Source: Clostridia bacterium (GTDB taxonomy: Bacteria > Bacillota > Clostridia > Christensenellales > CAG-314). Taken from it: DNA of 19,606 nt. Shown here piece by piece: positions 1 to 7,198 of the stretch. The stretch lies in the NCBI GenBank assembly GCA_900769665.1, contig CAAGHL010000064.1, positions 1 to 19,606 on the forward strand. Reading direction: 5' to 3'. How positions within the stretch are numbered: position 1 is the stretch's first letter; each line of letters opens with the position of its first letter. The notes under the pieces were generated by a model. It saw only the letters and a program-made list of their open reading frames with translations. It had not been told where the DNA came from and searched no databases. Both the position numbers and the translations under genes were made by a program.

Positions 1-17
1 CTTTAAGGCGCAAAGCG

Positions 18-126
18 TTTTTGCGGTCAAGACGGCGAGATAATTAAAGGCAAACGACCGAACTCGTACTTGCGGTACGTGGATGGGCGTTTAACGCATA
101 ATTAGCCGCCATATTGACCGCAAAAA
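18..126. repeat. Long imperfect hairpin (about 109 bp)
   Basis: The arms at 18-56 and 88-126 are largely complementary: TTTTTGCGGTCAA pairs with TTGACCGCAAAAA, then GGCG, TAATTA and AAACG blocks pair further in, and a small CGTAC/GTACG hairpin caps it. No coding capacity is evident. It resembles in size the inverted-repeat elements near 11293, 13200 and 19445. It could be a structured RNA or a small non-autonomous repeat; the sequence does not decide. Confidence 0.6.
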
Positions 127-149
127 TTATTAGTGATAGCTAAATTAAC
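119..149 (+). repeat. 31-bp direct repeat, copy 1
   Basis: The 31 bases here recur at 13298-13328 with one mismatch (GTGATAGC here, GTGATGGC there). Both copies lie in gene-free sequence, at the right end of a hairpin-forming element. Confidence 0.8.
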
Positions 150-174
150 CCTATACACTTTTTAATGTATTTTT

Positions 175-206
175 GCGCTCGAAACTTGAGTTTCGGGCGC
201 ATTTTT
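175..206 (+). terminator. Rho-independent terminator of an upstream gene
   Basis: An 11-bp stem, GCGCTCGAAAC pairing with GTTTCGGGCGC with one G-T wobble, has a TTGA tetraloop and is followed by ATTTTTAT. The T-run is only on the plus strand, so it should end a plus-strand transcript entering from outside the window. Confidence 0.8.
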
Positions 207-371
207 ATGTGCCTATTTGCGCAACTTGGATGTTAATTTCGTTTCAATGTTTTCATTATTTTTGCGTCCTAATCACACTCGTTAAATCAACTGTATTTCC
301 TTGATAACTGAAAACGAGGCATTTCCGTTTAATCAGCGATATGTTTTCCGTTTGTAAATTACTAATTACAC
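207..371. other. Gene-free spacer before the first operon promoter
   Basis: AT-rich sequence between the terminator and the promoter. I see no credible reading frame or clear repeat in it. Confidence 0.5.
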
Positions 372-400
372 TTGACATCGGTATATGACAGTGATATGAT
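372..400 (+). promoter_or_regulatory. Sigma-A-type promoter of the ABC transporter operon
   Basis: A perfect -35 box TTGACA (372-377) is followed after 17 bp by TATGAT (395-400). Transcription should begin near 407, giving a leader of about 67 nt. The leader contains a small hairpin, ATGGGA/TCCCAT at 421-440, before the first start codon. Confidence 0.8.
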
Positions 401-473
401 ATATTAAAAAGTATCTCGTAATGGGATATTTTATTCCCATACGGGAAACAATCATCTCGAAGAGGAACACGGT

Positions 474-647
474 ATGAAAAACGACGGCGACAACAAACAA
501 CGTTTGGATAAGGACGACAGCCTGCCCGACATCAAGGAAGACGGTATGGCAGATTTCTCTCACAAGTGGCTGAAAGGCATAATAGTCATTTCACTTGTGG
601 GCGTTTTGTCCTATGCGTTTTTGTTTGTGCTTATGCTGTTGATGTAG
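474..647 (+). CDS. 57-aa single-pass membrane peptide
   Basis: A short frame starting at ATG 474 with an AGAGGAA ribosome binding site (461-467) and ending TAG 645-647. The first 30 or so residues are hydrophilic and charged (KNDGDNKQR, KDDS, KEDG), and residues about 36-57 form one hydrophobic segment running to the C-terminus, so it looks like a tail-anchored or single-pass membrane peptide. It is the first frame after the strong promoter at 372 and lies 44 bp before the next gene, so it is probably part of the operon with the ABC transporter. I do not recognise a family. It could be a transporter accessory peptide; that is inferred from position only. Confidence 0.65.
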   Translation: MKNDGDNKQRLDKDDSLPDIKEDGMADFSHKWLKGIIVISLVGVLSYAFLFVLMLLM

Positions 648-691
648 CGTTGCAAAACTACCTTGCCCCTCGATTTACAAAGGAGAAGACC

Positions 692-1393
692 ATGAAAACG
701 AAAATTTGGTGGATTGTAGCGGTTGCAATCGTGTTGATTGCAGCAGTGCTTGTAACGGTGTTTCTTGTGCTGACCAAGGACAAAACTCCCGACCAACCCG
801 AAGGCTTGAAAGCCGAAGACCTTGCAGGCGATTGGATAGTTACTCGCTCGTCGGAAAAATACGACGGCGCACAATTATGGCATTTTGAGGCAACGTCGGC
901 AAGTTGCTTTGTCAAGGGTAGCGACCAAGCCAAGGTGACAAGCGCATTTACCATTGGCGACAAAGTGACCACCCCTAGCGGCAATTCGGATACCGTCGTG
1001 TTTGGCGACATCAACCGCACGTTTGCCTACGAAGCGCTCACCGACGAGTGTATCAAGCTGACGGACACCGCAACCAAAACAACAATGACGTTGATAAAGG
1101 CGGATTTCAACGCAATGGGTAAGCTCGATGTCGACGGCAGTTGGAGAGTTGTGTTGCACTCCAACACCAAGGTTGTTGGGGAAACCATGAGTTTTGCCGA
1201 CGGACAACTGCACTTTGCCGACGCCACACGCACGGTGGACAGCGCCTACACAATTACCGACAGCGGTGTGCTTACTGCCGAAAAACTCGGTTTGAGCGTT
1301 GACCTGTACAAATTGTCCGATACTCGCATTGCCCTCGTGCAACAAACCGACGGCTATGTTTGGATTTTGGAAAAGACAACAGCCGCCGAGTAA
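692..1393 (+). CDS. Membrane-anchored protein with two lipocalin-like halves (233 aa)
   Basis: Start chosen at ATG 692 because AAGGAGA sits at 680-686; the frame is open further upstream but that part overlaps the 57-aa gene. Residues 5-27 form one strong membrane segment with no lipobox cysteine, so it should be an N-terminally anchored extracytoplasmic protein. The rest falls into two similar halves, each beginning with a GxW motif (GDW at 46-48, GSW at 149-151) and continuing in alternating polar and hydrophobic strands, with matching phrases such as SAFTIGD and SAYTITDSG. This resembles tandem small beta-barrel, lipocalin-like domains. No enzyme motif is visible. It lies between a membrane peptide and an ABC exporter, so a substrate-handling role at the cell surface is possible but unproven. 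Confidence 0.8.
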   Translation: MKTKIWWIVAVAIVLIAAVLVTVFLVLTKDKTPDQPEGLKAEDLAGDWIVTRSSEKYDGAQLWHFEATSASCFVKGSDQAKVTSAFTIGDKVTTPSGNSDTVVFGDINRTFAYEALTDECIKLTDTATKTTMTLIKADFNAMGKLDVDGSWRVVLHSNTKVVGETMSFADGQLHFADATRTVDSAYTITDSGVLTAEKLGLSVDLYKLSDTRIALVQQTDGYVWILEKTTAAE

Positions 1394-1520
1394 CAACTGC
1401 ACATTTGTGTTACTACAAAAGACAAACCGACAGCGCAATTGTGCCTAGTGCGCCGTTGCGGTGCTACACGGAGGCGGCGAGCGGCTTGTGCTGTGCAAGT
1501 CGAGGTTACGCCGACAAAAC

Positions 1521-3344
1521 ATGGTAAAATTTTTGCTAAAACACACGTGGTATCTTGTGTTTATACTTTTGCTGATTGTCGTTTCTCCGATGCTGACCAG
1601 TTGGATGAACTTCTACTTGAAGGACATTTTTAGCGCGGCGGAAGACGGCATGGAAAAAATCGCCTTGTTGCGCATGCTGACAATCGGCTTCTTGGTGTGG
1701 ATGTCCAAGCGATTTGTCGAGTTTTCGTCGGGCATGCTCAAGTCAAAGTTTATGTGCGCTGTCAAAAAGGACGTGAAGCACGGCATGTTCGACTCCTTGC
1801 TTGGCATTAGCACGGCAGATTTCGAGGCGCGCGCCAACGACGGCGACTACATATCCGGCTTCACCAACGACATCACGATATTGGAGCAAAGCTATTTCGG
1901 CAACATCATCAGCGTGCTTTCCAACGTTGTTTCCATTGTCATACTCGGCGGCTCGTTCCTTACGCTAAACGCTACTATGGCGTTGTGCATATTTTTGTTT
2001 GCTTTGGTGACGATATGTGTGCCTGTGTTTTTTGCTCGCTTTCTCAGCAACAAAAACCTAGAGTACTCGCGGCGAATTTCCTTATTTACACAAAAGTTGA
2101 AGGAATATTTTGCCGCCTACCCGATGATAAAAAACTATTCCGTCGAGCCGCAAATAGAGGAGTTGTTTCAAAAATACAACGTCTACACCGAGGACGCCAA
2201 GTTTGACGTTGGCTACGCAAGCGCAATGGCAAACAACGTCAGCAGTTTGCTTTCCTGGTTTATGCAGTTTATTGCCGTGGGCGTAGGCATTGCCATGATG
2301 TCGCAAGGAAAAATAACCGTACCGACCATTATTGCGGGGCAATTGTTTGCTTCCTCGCTTGCCTCGCCATTGCAAGACGTGCTGATAAACGTCAACTCTA
2401 TCCGCTCGGTAAAGGGTATCGTCAACAAAATTAAGGGCTACATCGACGCGCCCAAGCAAATTGCTGCCGAAGCGCAAAACTACAACGATCACCTAGACAC
2501 GCTTGTTGCCGCAACGGTGGCGCAGTACGGCATTGAAAATCAGCCGATGGCGGACAGTCAATTGTTGACGGACAGTTGTACGGCGACGAACGAGCAATAC
2601 GGCGATGTGTTGCCGAGCTGTTCGGGCGGTGCGGAGTTGGCGTTTAGAAACATCAATTTGCAAATCGGCGACAAAAAGATAATCGACAACTTCGACTTTA
2701 CATTCAAGGCAGGCAAAAAGTACTTGATTGTCGGCAAAAACGGCTCGGGCAAGAGCTCGGTGTTTCGCATACTGAAACGTTACGTGGGTGGCGCGACGGG
2801 GCAAATTACCGTCAACGGTGTTCCCATTTCGGAAATGGACAACGAAACGTTGAGTCGCTACGTCAGCTACATCAACGAAAACGTCAATTTGCTTAGCGGT
2901 GCGGTCAAGGACAACATCGTGCTGTACCGCAACTGCGACGACCAAGCGTTTGACAATGCGTACAACGCCGCACACATCAACATCGACAGCGACAGAATGG
3001 TGGCTGACGGCGGAACGAATATCAGTAGCGGCGAGCGTAGGCGTATCGAGATTGCCCGTAGTTTGCTTGCGGCAACGCCCGTGATTGTGTTTGACGAAGT
3101 GGTGTCCACCTTGGACGTGGAAACGGCGTTTGAAATCGAGCAAATGGTGTTGCAGTACAGCAACACGATTGTGTTTATTTCCCACAACTTTTCAGGCAAG
3201 CTGATACACGAGTACGACGAAATACTTGTTATGGACGGCGGCAAGCTGATCTCTCACGGAACGTACAGCGAACTGCTTGCAAAGTGCGAGTACTTCCGCA
3301 AAATTTGCAAGATAAAATTCGGCAATGCCTTTGACGAAGTGTAG
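1521..3344 (+). CDS. ABC exporter, fused membrane and ATPase domains (607 aa)
   Basis: A full-length half-transporter expected to work as a homodimer and move a substrate across the membrane using ATP. Residues 1-300 carry about six membrane segments typical of type I ABC exporters. The ATPase domain has Walker A GKNGSGKS (405-412), signature SSGERRR (502-508, in place of LSGGQ), Walker B VIVFDE with catalytic Glu526, and the switch His555 in ISHN. Two oddities: the Q-loop reads YINEN where YxxQD is usual, so the glutamine seems replaced by glutamate, and a polar linker of about 45 residues separates the domains. Start ATG 1521 follows a distant GAGG (1502); a GTG at 1461 would add 20 unconvincing residues. 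The substrate is not predictable; peptide or lipid export is possible. Last gene before the terminator at 3422. Confidence 0.9.
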   Translation: MVKFLLKHTWYLVFILLLIVVSPMLTSWMNFYLKDIFSAAEDGMEKIALLRMLTIGFLVWMSKRFVEFSSGMLKSKFMCAVKKDVKHGMFDSLLGISTADFEARANDGDYISGFTNDITILEQSYFGNIISVLSNVVSIVILGGSFLTLNATMALCIFLFALVTICVPVFFARFLSNKNLEYSRRISLFTQKLKEYFAAYPMIKNYSVEPQIEELFQKYNVYTEDAKFDVGYASAMANNVSSLLSWFMQFIAVGVGIAMMSQGKITVPTIIAGQLFASSLASPLQDVLINVNSIRSVKGIVNKIKGYIDAPKQIAAEAQNYNDHLDTLVAATVAQYGIENQPMADSQLLTDSCTATNEQYGDVLPSCSGGAELAFRNINLQIGDKKIIDNFDFTFKAGKKYLIVGKNGSGKSSVFRILKRYVGGATGQITVNGVPISEMDNETLSRYVSYINENVNLLSGAVKDNIVLYRNCDDQAFDNAYNAAHINIDSDRMVADGGTNISSGERRRIEIARSLLAATPVIVFDEVVSTLDVETAFEIEQMVLQYSNTIVFISHNFSGKLIHEYDEILVMDGGKLISHGTYSELLAKCEYFRKICKIKFGNAFDEV

Positions 3345-3362
3345 TGCGGTTTTGACCGATGA

Positions 3363-3385
3363 TGTAAGCGAAAAACAAATACGTA
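3363..3385 (+). repeat. TGTAAGC-N9-ATACGTA motif, copy 1
   Basis: The motif begins 18 bp after the stop codon of the ABC transporter gene, before its terminator. The spacer is GAAAAACAA. The same two heptamers with the same 9-bp spacing occur at 5488, 7592 and 18787. Confidence 0.75.
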
Positions 3386-3421
3386 TTGAAAAAAATCGAT
3401 ACAAATCAAAACAAAAACAAC

Positions 3422-3460
3422 GGTGTTTGAGGCGAGAAAAACGCTTCAAATGCCTTTTTT
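3422..3460 (+). terminator. Terminator of the ABC transporter operon
   Basis: GGTGTTTGAGGCG (3422-3434) pairs with CGCTTCAAATGCC (3442-3454), a 13-bp stem with two G-T wobbles, followed at once by TTTTTT. Confidence 0.85.
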
Positions 3461-3535
3461 ATTTGTGATAACAACTAGTTTTGACAGTACTGCCTACGTA
3501 ATGAAAAGCGGCGTTAGTGTTGACATTAGGTAAAC

Positions 3536-3580
3536 AAAAAAGCACATTGCATTCCGTTGTATAGGAAAGCAGTGTGCTTT
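3536..3580 (-). terminator. Terminator of the DUF308 gene
   Basis: AAAGCACATTGC (3539-3550) pairs with GCAGTGTGCTTT (3569-3580) with one wobble. Read on the minus strand, the stem is followed by a run of six T from 3541 down to 3536. It lies about 120 bp past the stop codon of the minus-strand gene. Confidence 0.8.
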
Positions 3581-3700
3581 GTTTCGTCGTTTAGTTGCGC
3601 ATACATTTTGCAGTGCTATTGCGTTTGCGGTAGTGGAAAGTTTGCTATTCGACAATCGCCAAATGCGTGCAAAAACTTGGTGCAAACAATCGGTAATATC

Positions 3701-4300
3701 TTAGTAGATGTCGTAGTCGTCGGGGTCGATTTGCTTTGCGGCTTCGCGAAGGTCTTTCTTGGCTTGGCGCACTTTGCCGCTCATGGTTAGGGTTACGACC
3801 AGACGTCTGATACCTTCTGCCATAAGGGAAATGCCGGCAAATACCATTACCCAAGTAAAGCTTGCGGCAAACATGATGACTGCGCCGAGACCTGCCGTGA
3901 TAAAGCCTGTGATAAGCATCCAAATCCAGCCGCGAACGTTTGCCGATGCAAGTACGATGCTGTCGGCAATGGTGTAAAGGCTGTCAATGATGATGTACAC
4001 GCCTAACATGATTGTTACAAGGTCTTGAGCGACGGTAGGACGGGTTAGCGTAAAGATACCTATGATGAGGGATGCCGTGGCGATTACAAGTAAATGTCCG
4101 CCAAGAAATCCGCCGATTGCGCAAAAACGCACAAATGCAGTAACGCCGACCAAAAGCATTGCCACGCCGAACAATGTGGTAACAACGCTTGCCGACTCGG
4201 CAGGCAACAAAACATACACTAAACCAAGCAAAAAGGTAAGTACGGCAATGACGATGCTGTCCCACTTGGCTTTTTTCAAAGTATTGACAAATTCACTCAT
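3701..4300 (-). CDS. DUF308/HdeD-like membrane protein (199 aa)
   Basis: A polytopic membrane protein with about six hydrophobic segments between residues 15 and 165 and a charged C-terminal tail (KVRQAKKDLREAAKQ, ending DPDDYDIY). The pattern of paired helices with small residues and an intervening LTRP motif (GIFTLTRPTVA) is characteristic of the HdeD/DUF308 family, whose Escherichia coli member is linked to acid resistance; the molecular function of most members is unknown. Start ATG 4300 is firm: AAAGGAGGA lies 7 bp upstream on the minus strand. It is a single-gene transcription unit with its own promoter (4330-4358) and terminator (3536-3580). Confidence 0.88.
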   Translation of the reverse strand: MSEFVNTLKKAKWDSIVIAVLTFLLGLVYVLLPAESASVVTTLFGVAMLLVGVTAFVRFCAIGGFLGGHLLVIATASLIIGIFTLTRPTVAQDLVTIMLGVYIIIDSLYTIADSIVLASANVRGWIWMLITGFITAGLGAVIMFAASFTWVMVFAGISLMAEGIRRLVVTLTMSGKVRQAKKDLREAAKQIDPDDYDIY

Positions 4301-4329
4301 GTGAAAGTCCTCCTTTATTAACTGACTAC

Positions 4330-4358
4330 ATTATACCAAATTTCGCACTGTTTGTTTA
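4330..4358 (-). promoter_or_regulatory. Promoter of the DUF308 gene
   Basis: On the minus strand TAAACA (4358-4353) precedes a perfect TATAAT (4335-4330) by 17 bp, with a TGG extended -10 element just upstream of the box. It lies about 30 bp upstream of the start codon. Confidence 0.7.
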
Positions 4359-4440
4359 GTGTTTTTGCGGCTTTTTAATGCACGAATTTGGCGGTAGTGT
4401 TCAATTGTTTGCACATTGTGCATTGTTTTTGCAGATTTCA

Positions 4441-4500
4441 CAGCATGCGACGCATATGTATCGCTTGTCCATATGCAAATATGCGCAGTTGCGGATGCTG
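4441..4500. repeat. Nested inverted repeat upstream of the patatin promoter
   Basis: CAGCAT (4441-4446) pairs with ATGCTG (4495-4500), and inside this CGCATAT can pair with an ATATGCG or ATATGC arm. It sits about 60 bp upstream of the -35 box of the next gene, so it would not be transcribed with it; a protein-binding site is possible. Confidence 0.4.
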
Positions 4501-4561
4501 TCGGTAATTTGTTTTGCGTTGTTGCGACGCACTAATAGTTGACGAAAAATGTCGATGTCGC

Positions 4562-4590
4562 TTGCAAATAGTCGAGATATGTTGTATAAT
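4562..4590 (+). promoter_or_regulatory. Promoter of the patatin gene, giving an apparently leaderless mRNA
   Basis: TTGCAA (4562-4567), a 17-bp spacer and a perfect TATAAT (4585-4590). The start codon is at 4600, only 10 bases after the -10 box, so the transcript should begin within a few bases of ATG and carry no ribosome binding site. Confidence 0.65.
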
Positions 4591-4599
4591 TCTAGTGCT

Positions 4600-5415
4600 A
4601 TGAAAACAAACAAACTCGTCTTGGGAAAAGACGGCTACAGAAAACTGAAGTTTAACGTCGGATTGGCGTTGTCGGGCGGCGGCACCAAGGGCATTGCGCA
4701 CATCGGGGTGTTTCGCGCGTTTGAAGAGGAGCACATCAAGTTCGATTGCGTTGCGGGCACAAGCGCAGGGGGCATTTTCGGCAGTTTGTATGCCGCCGGT
4801 ATGGATTGGCAAACCATGCTTGACGAAGTGAAGAAGATCAACAAGCGTGACATAATCAACAGCTTGTTTACGTTCGGCTCGGATGCGTCCAATATCGGGC
4901 GTGTTGTCGGGAGAGTGCTAAACGAGGAACGCTACAACCAACTGCCCACGCCGTTTGCTACCGTTGCCGTCGACCTTGTCAGTGGCGAGGAAATCACCTT
5001 GGACGGCGACGACGATTTGCGCTCGGGGGTGTCTGCCAGTGCGGCGGTGCCCGTGCTGTTTAAGCCTGTCAAGTACGGCGACTACGTGCTTGTGGACGGC
5101 GGACTGCTAAACAATATGCCTGCGGACGTGTGTAGGCGCATGGGTGCGGAAGTGGTTGTCGGCGTGGACCTCAATCACGAGCGCGGCAAGGGGACGAACT
5201 CCACAAAGGTGGTCAGCACCCTCATTGCCACTTGGAACATCACCACCAAGGGCACCATGTACAAGGGCTACCACAACAGCGACGTCGTTGTCAAGCCGGA
5301 ATTAGGCAAGTACAAAAACACCAGTCTCGACTTCATTGACGAGATGTTTGAGGAAGGCTACCGCGCCGCAAAGGAAGCCATGCCCGAGATTAAGGAAACG
5401 TTGCTAATCAAGTGA
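4600..5415 (+). CDS. Patatin-like phospholipase, RssA type (271 aa)
   Basis: A predicted serine acyl hydrolase acting on lipid esters through a Ser-Asp dyad. The oxyanion loop GGGTKG is at residues 26-31, the nucleophile elbow GTSAG at 53-57 (Ser55), and the partner aspartate in DGG at 166-168 (Asp166). The Ser-to-Asp spacing and total length fit small bacterial patatins of the RssA/YlbK kind, which are cytosolic; no signal peptide is seen. ATG 4600 is the best start: it is the only start consistent with the TATAAT at 4585 and the frame has no ribosome binding site further upstream. The gene stands alone, with no close neighbour. Substrate is unknown; a role in membrane phospholipid turnover is the usual guess. 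Confidence 0.92.
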   Translation: MKTNKLVLGKDGYRKLKFNVGLALSGGGTKGIAHIGVFRAFEEEHIKFDCVAGTSAGGIFGSLYAAGMDWQTMLDEVKKINKRDIINSLFTFGSDASNIGRVVGRVLNEERYNQLPTPFATVAVDLVSGEEITLDGDDDLRSGVSASAAVPVLFKPVKYGDYVLVDGGLLNNMPADVCRRMGAEVVVGVDLNHERGKGTNSTKVVSTLIATWNITTKGTMYKGYHNSDVVVKPELGKYKNTSLDFIDEMFEEGYRAAKEAMPEIKETLLIK

Positions 5416-5482
5416 CGACAAGGTCGGTTTGCGGACTTTGCCAAGCAAATCGAAGTAACTGCTGAGTGATTTTCTACATTCA

Positions 5483-5532
5483 ATAAATGTAAGCAAATTT
5501 TGCATACGTATGCGAAATTTTGAAACATTTAT
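5483..5532. repeat. Long palindrome carrying motif copy 2
   Basis: Reading inward, ATAAATGT pairs with ACATTTAT, then after a 4-bp unpaired step AAATTT pairs with AAATTT and GCATAC with GTATGC at the centre. There is effectively no loop, which suits a protein-binding or cruciform site better than a terminator, and no T-run follows. Confidence 0.7.
5488..5510 (+). repeat. TGTAAGC-N9-ATACGTA motif, copy 2
   Basis: Spacer AAATTTTGC. The 25 bases 5488-5512 are identical to 7592-7616 inside aroC. It lies 73 bp after the patatin stop codon. Confidence 0.75.
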
Positions 5533-5630
5533 CGTCGTTTGTTGCGTAAAACGCTACGATTTTTACAGCTAATGTTCGATTTGCAGTGATTTAATACGCA
5601 AATGCAGTCGAAATACTACGCAACGACGAT
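5531..5630. repeat. Second stem-loop in the patatin-MBL spacer
   Basis: ATCGTCG and TTGCGTA (5531-5548, with a 4-base bulge) pair with TACGCAACGACGAT (5617-5630). Inside, TTCGA (5575) pairs with TCGAA (5608) and ATTTGC (5579) with GCAAAT (5598). This could fold as a branched RNA if transcribed; no promoter is obvious. Confidence 0.5.
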
Positions 5631-5845
5631 GGATTGTTAATGAATATAAGCGAGAATAAACAGCAATTGTATGTAGTCGTTGCCTAAAAGTGCAGTTTAA
5701 GCTTTGAGGTTGTCGTCGAAATAAAACGCAAAAACAGCCGTCTGTAACGCAATAAAAAGGTGGTTAAATATACTATCTTAGTAAGGCTCAATATCACCAA
5801 CGAAGTACGTATCCTAACACGAAGTTTAGGCATGAAGGGAAAACT

Positions 5846-7198
5846 ATGGCAGAAAACAACGAATCGTCAAAGAAAAATACCAAGAAGACAACCTCCGAAA
5901 CCAAGAAAAAGACAACCCGCAAAAAGTCTACCACCGAAAAAGCCGTAACCAAGGCGGCAAAGGCCGTGGCAAAAAGCAACAATACAGCATTGCAGGTAAT
6001 TGTAGTATTGTTGGTTGTGGCTATTGTCGGTTTGTGCGTTTACGGATATTTCGCAGGGTGGTTCGACTTTTTGTTTAAGAAAAACCCCGAGATCGATTTC
6101 AATGCTGCTACCTACAACGTGGAAACAATCAAAGACGAGGATTTGTCCATACACTTTTTGGAACTCGGCAGTTGGAATACGGGCGACAGTATCTACATCA
6201 AGGCGGGTAAGACCGACGTGCTTATCGATGCGGGCAGTGTAGGTGCAAGCGCGGAAACCATTGCTAAGTATGTCGACCAATACTGCGAAGACGGCAAGTT
6301 GGAGTACGTCATTGCAACTCATGCGCACAAGGACCATATCGCAGGCTTTGTGGGAACAAACTCCGTCAAGGGTATTTTTGATCGTTACAAGTGTGACAAT
6401 ATTATTCAATTTGCACGCACCGATTCCACAACGGAACTGTACAAAAAATATGTTTCGGAGCTTGACAAACAAAAGGCGCAGGGTGCCAACGTATATACGG
6501 CACTGCAATGTTGGAACAACGCCGACGGTGCCAAGCGCAGTTACCAACTGTCCGACAACGTGACGATGGACGTGCTGTACCAAAAGTACTACGAGGAAAA
6601 GGCAAGCACGGAAAACAACTACAGCGTGTGCGTGATGCTAAACCAAGGCGACAATCACTACTTGTTTACAGGCGACTTGGAAAAGGGCGGAGAGGCTTCC
6701 CTTGTGGCAAATAACAATTTGCCCGAGTGTGTGCTGTACAAGGCAGGTCACCACGGGTCGAAGACGTCCTCCAACGATGTGTTGCTTAGCGTAATCAAGC
6801 CGCAAATCGTGTGCGTTTGCTGTTGCGCAGGCACCGACGAGTACACCAAAACGCCTGAAAACATGTTCCCCACGCAGGAATTTGTCGACCGCATTGCGCC
6901 ATACACCAACAGAGTGTACGTGACTACCGTCGGTGGCGAAAACAAAACGTTCAGTTCCATGAACGGCAACATCGTGTTCGGATGCTCCTACGTGCCTAAA
7001 GAGAACGCCGCGCCTACTACGCCGAGTGACGGCACGACGGAAGGCGACATCAGCGAGAGTAAGGAAGCCAAAGACGTGGAATACGAGTACAAGTTTAATA
7101 TGTACTTTACCAACAATTCCGACAAGCTGAAGGACACCGATTGGTTCAAAAACAACCGCACCTGTCCTGACGCTTGGAAGAGCAAGGACGGTAACTAG
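5846..7198 (+). CDS. Membrane-anchored ComEC-like MBL-fold hydrolase (450 aa)
   Basis: Residues 1-45 are a Lys/Thr/Ala-rich, strongly basic cytoplasmic tail, about 47-70 a single membrane segment, and about 90-390 a metallo-beta-lactamase-fold domain that would face outside. The metal site is visible: THAHKDH (158-164), TGD (275-277) and HHG (302-304). This pattern, with GHHGSKTSSN, is that of the C-terminal domain of the competence protein ComEC and related stand-alone proteins, thought to be nucleases or phosphodiesterases. The last 60 residues are acidic and low complexity. Start ATG 5846 follows GAAGGGA at 5832-5838. The stop TAG touches the ATG of aroC in the same frame, so the two are surely cotranscribed. 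Its link to chorismate synthesis is unclear; it may just share a transcript. Confidence 0.88.
   Translation: MAENNESSKKNTKKTTSETKKKTTRKKSTTEKAVTKAAKAVAKSNNTALQVIVVLLVVAIVGLCVYGYFAGWFDFLFKKNPEIDFNAATYNVETIKDEDLSIHFLELGSWNTGDSIYIKAGKTDVLIDAGSVGASAETIAKYVDQYCEDGKLEYVIATHAHKDHIAGFVGTNSVKGIFDRYKCDNIIQFARTDSTTELYKKYVSELDKQKAQGANVYTALQCWNNADGAKRSYQLSDNVTMDVLYQKYYEEKASTENNYSVCVMLNQGDNHYLFTGDLEKGGEASLVANNNLPECVLYKAGHHGSKTSSNDVLLSVIKPQIVCVCCCAGTDEYTKTPENMFPTQEFVDRIAPYTNRVYVTTVGGENKTFSSMNGNIVFGCSYVPKENAAPTTPSDGTTEGDISESKEAKDVEYEYKFNMYFTNNSDKLKDTDWFKNNRTCPDAWKSKDGN

Larger units (their letters stand above)
3345..3700. other. Convergent intergenic region, no gene
   Basis: These 356 bases hold motif copy 1 and two back-to-back terminators, one for each converging transcript. 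Short frames here have no convincing start signals and overlap the hairpins. I see no gene. Confidence 0.6.
5416..5845. other. 430-bp gene-free region with nested inverted repeats
   Basis: No credible gene; a 62-aa frame from 5760 overlaps the next gene out of frame and has poor composition. The stretch holds a 50-bp palindrome carrying motif copy 2 (5483-5532), a second stem-loop (5531-5630), and then AT-rich sequence with a possible -10 box TATACT at 5769-5774 that lacks a good -35. Confidence 0.6.

Noticed and set aside
2493..3185. A 230-aa minus-strand frame inside the ABC transporter ATPase domain
   Set aside because: Antisense to intact Walker and signature motifs; no binding site.
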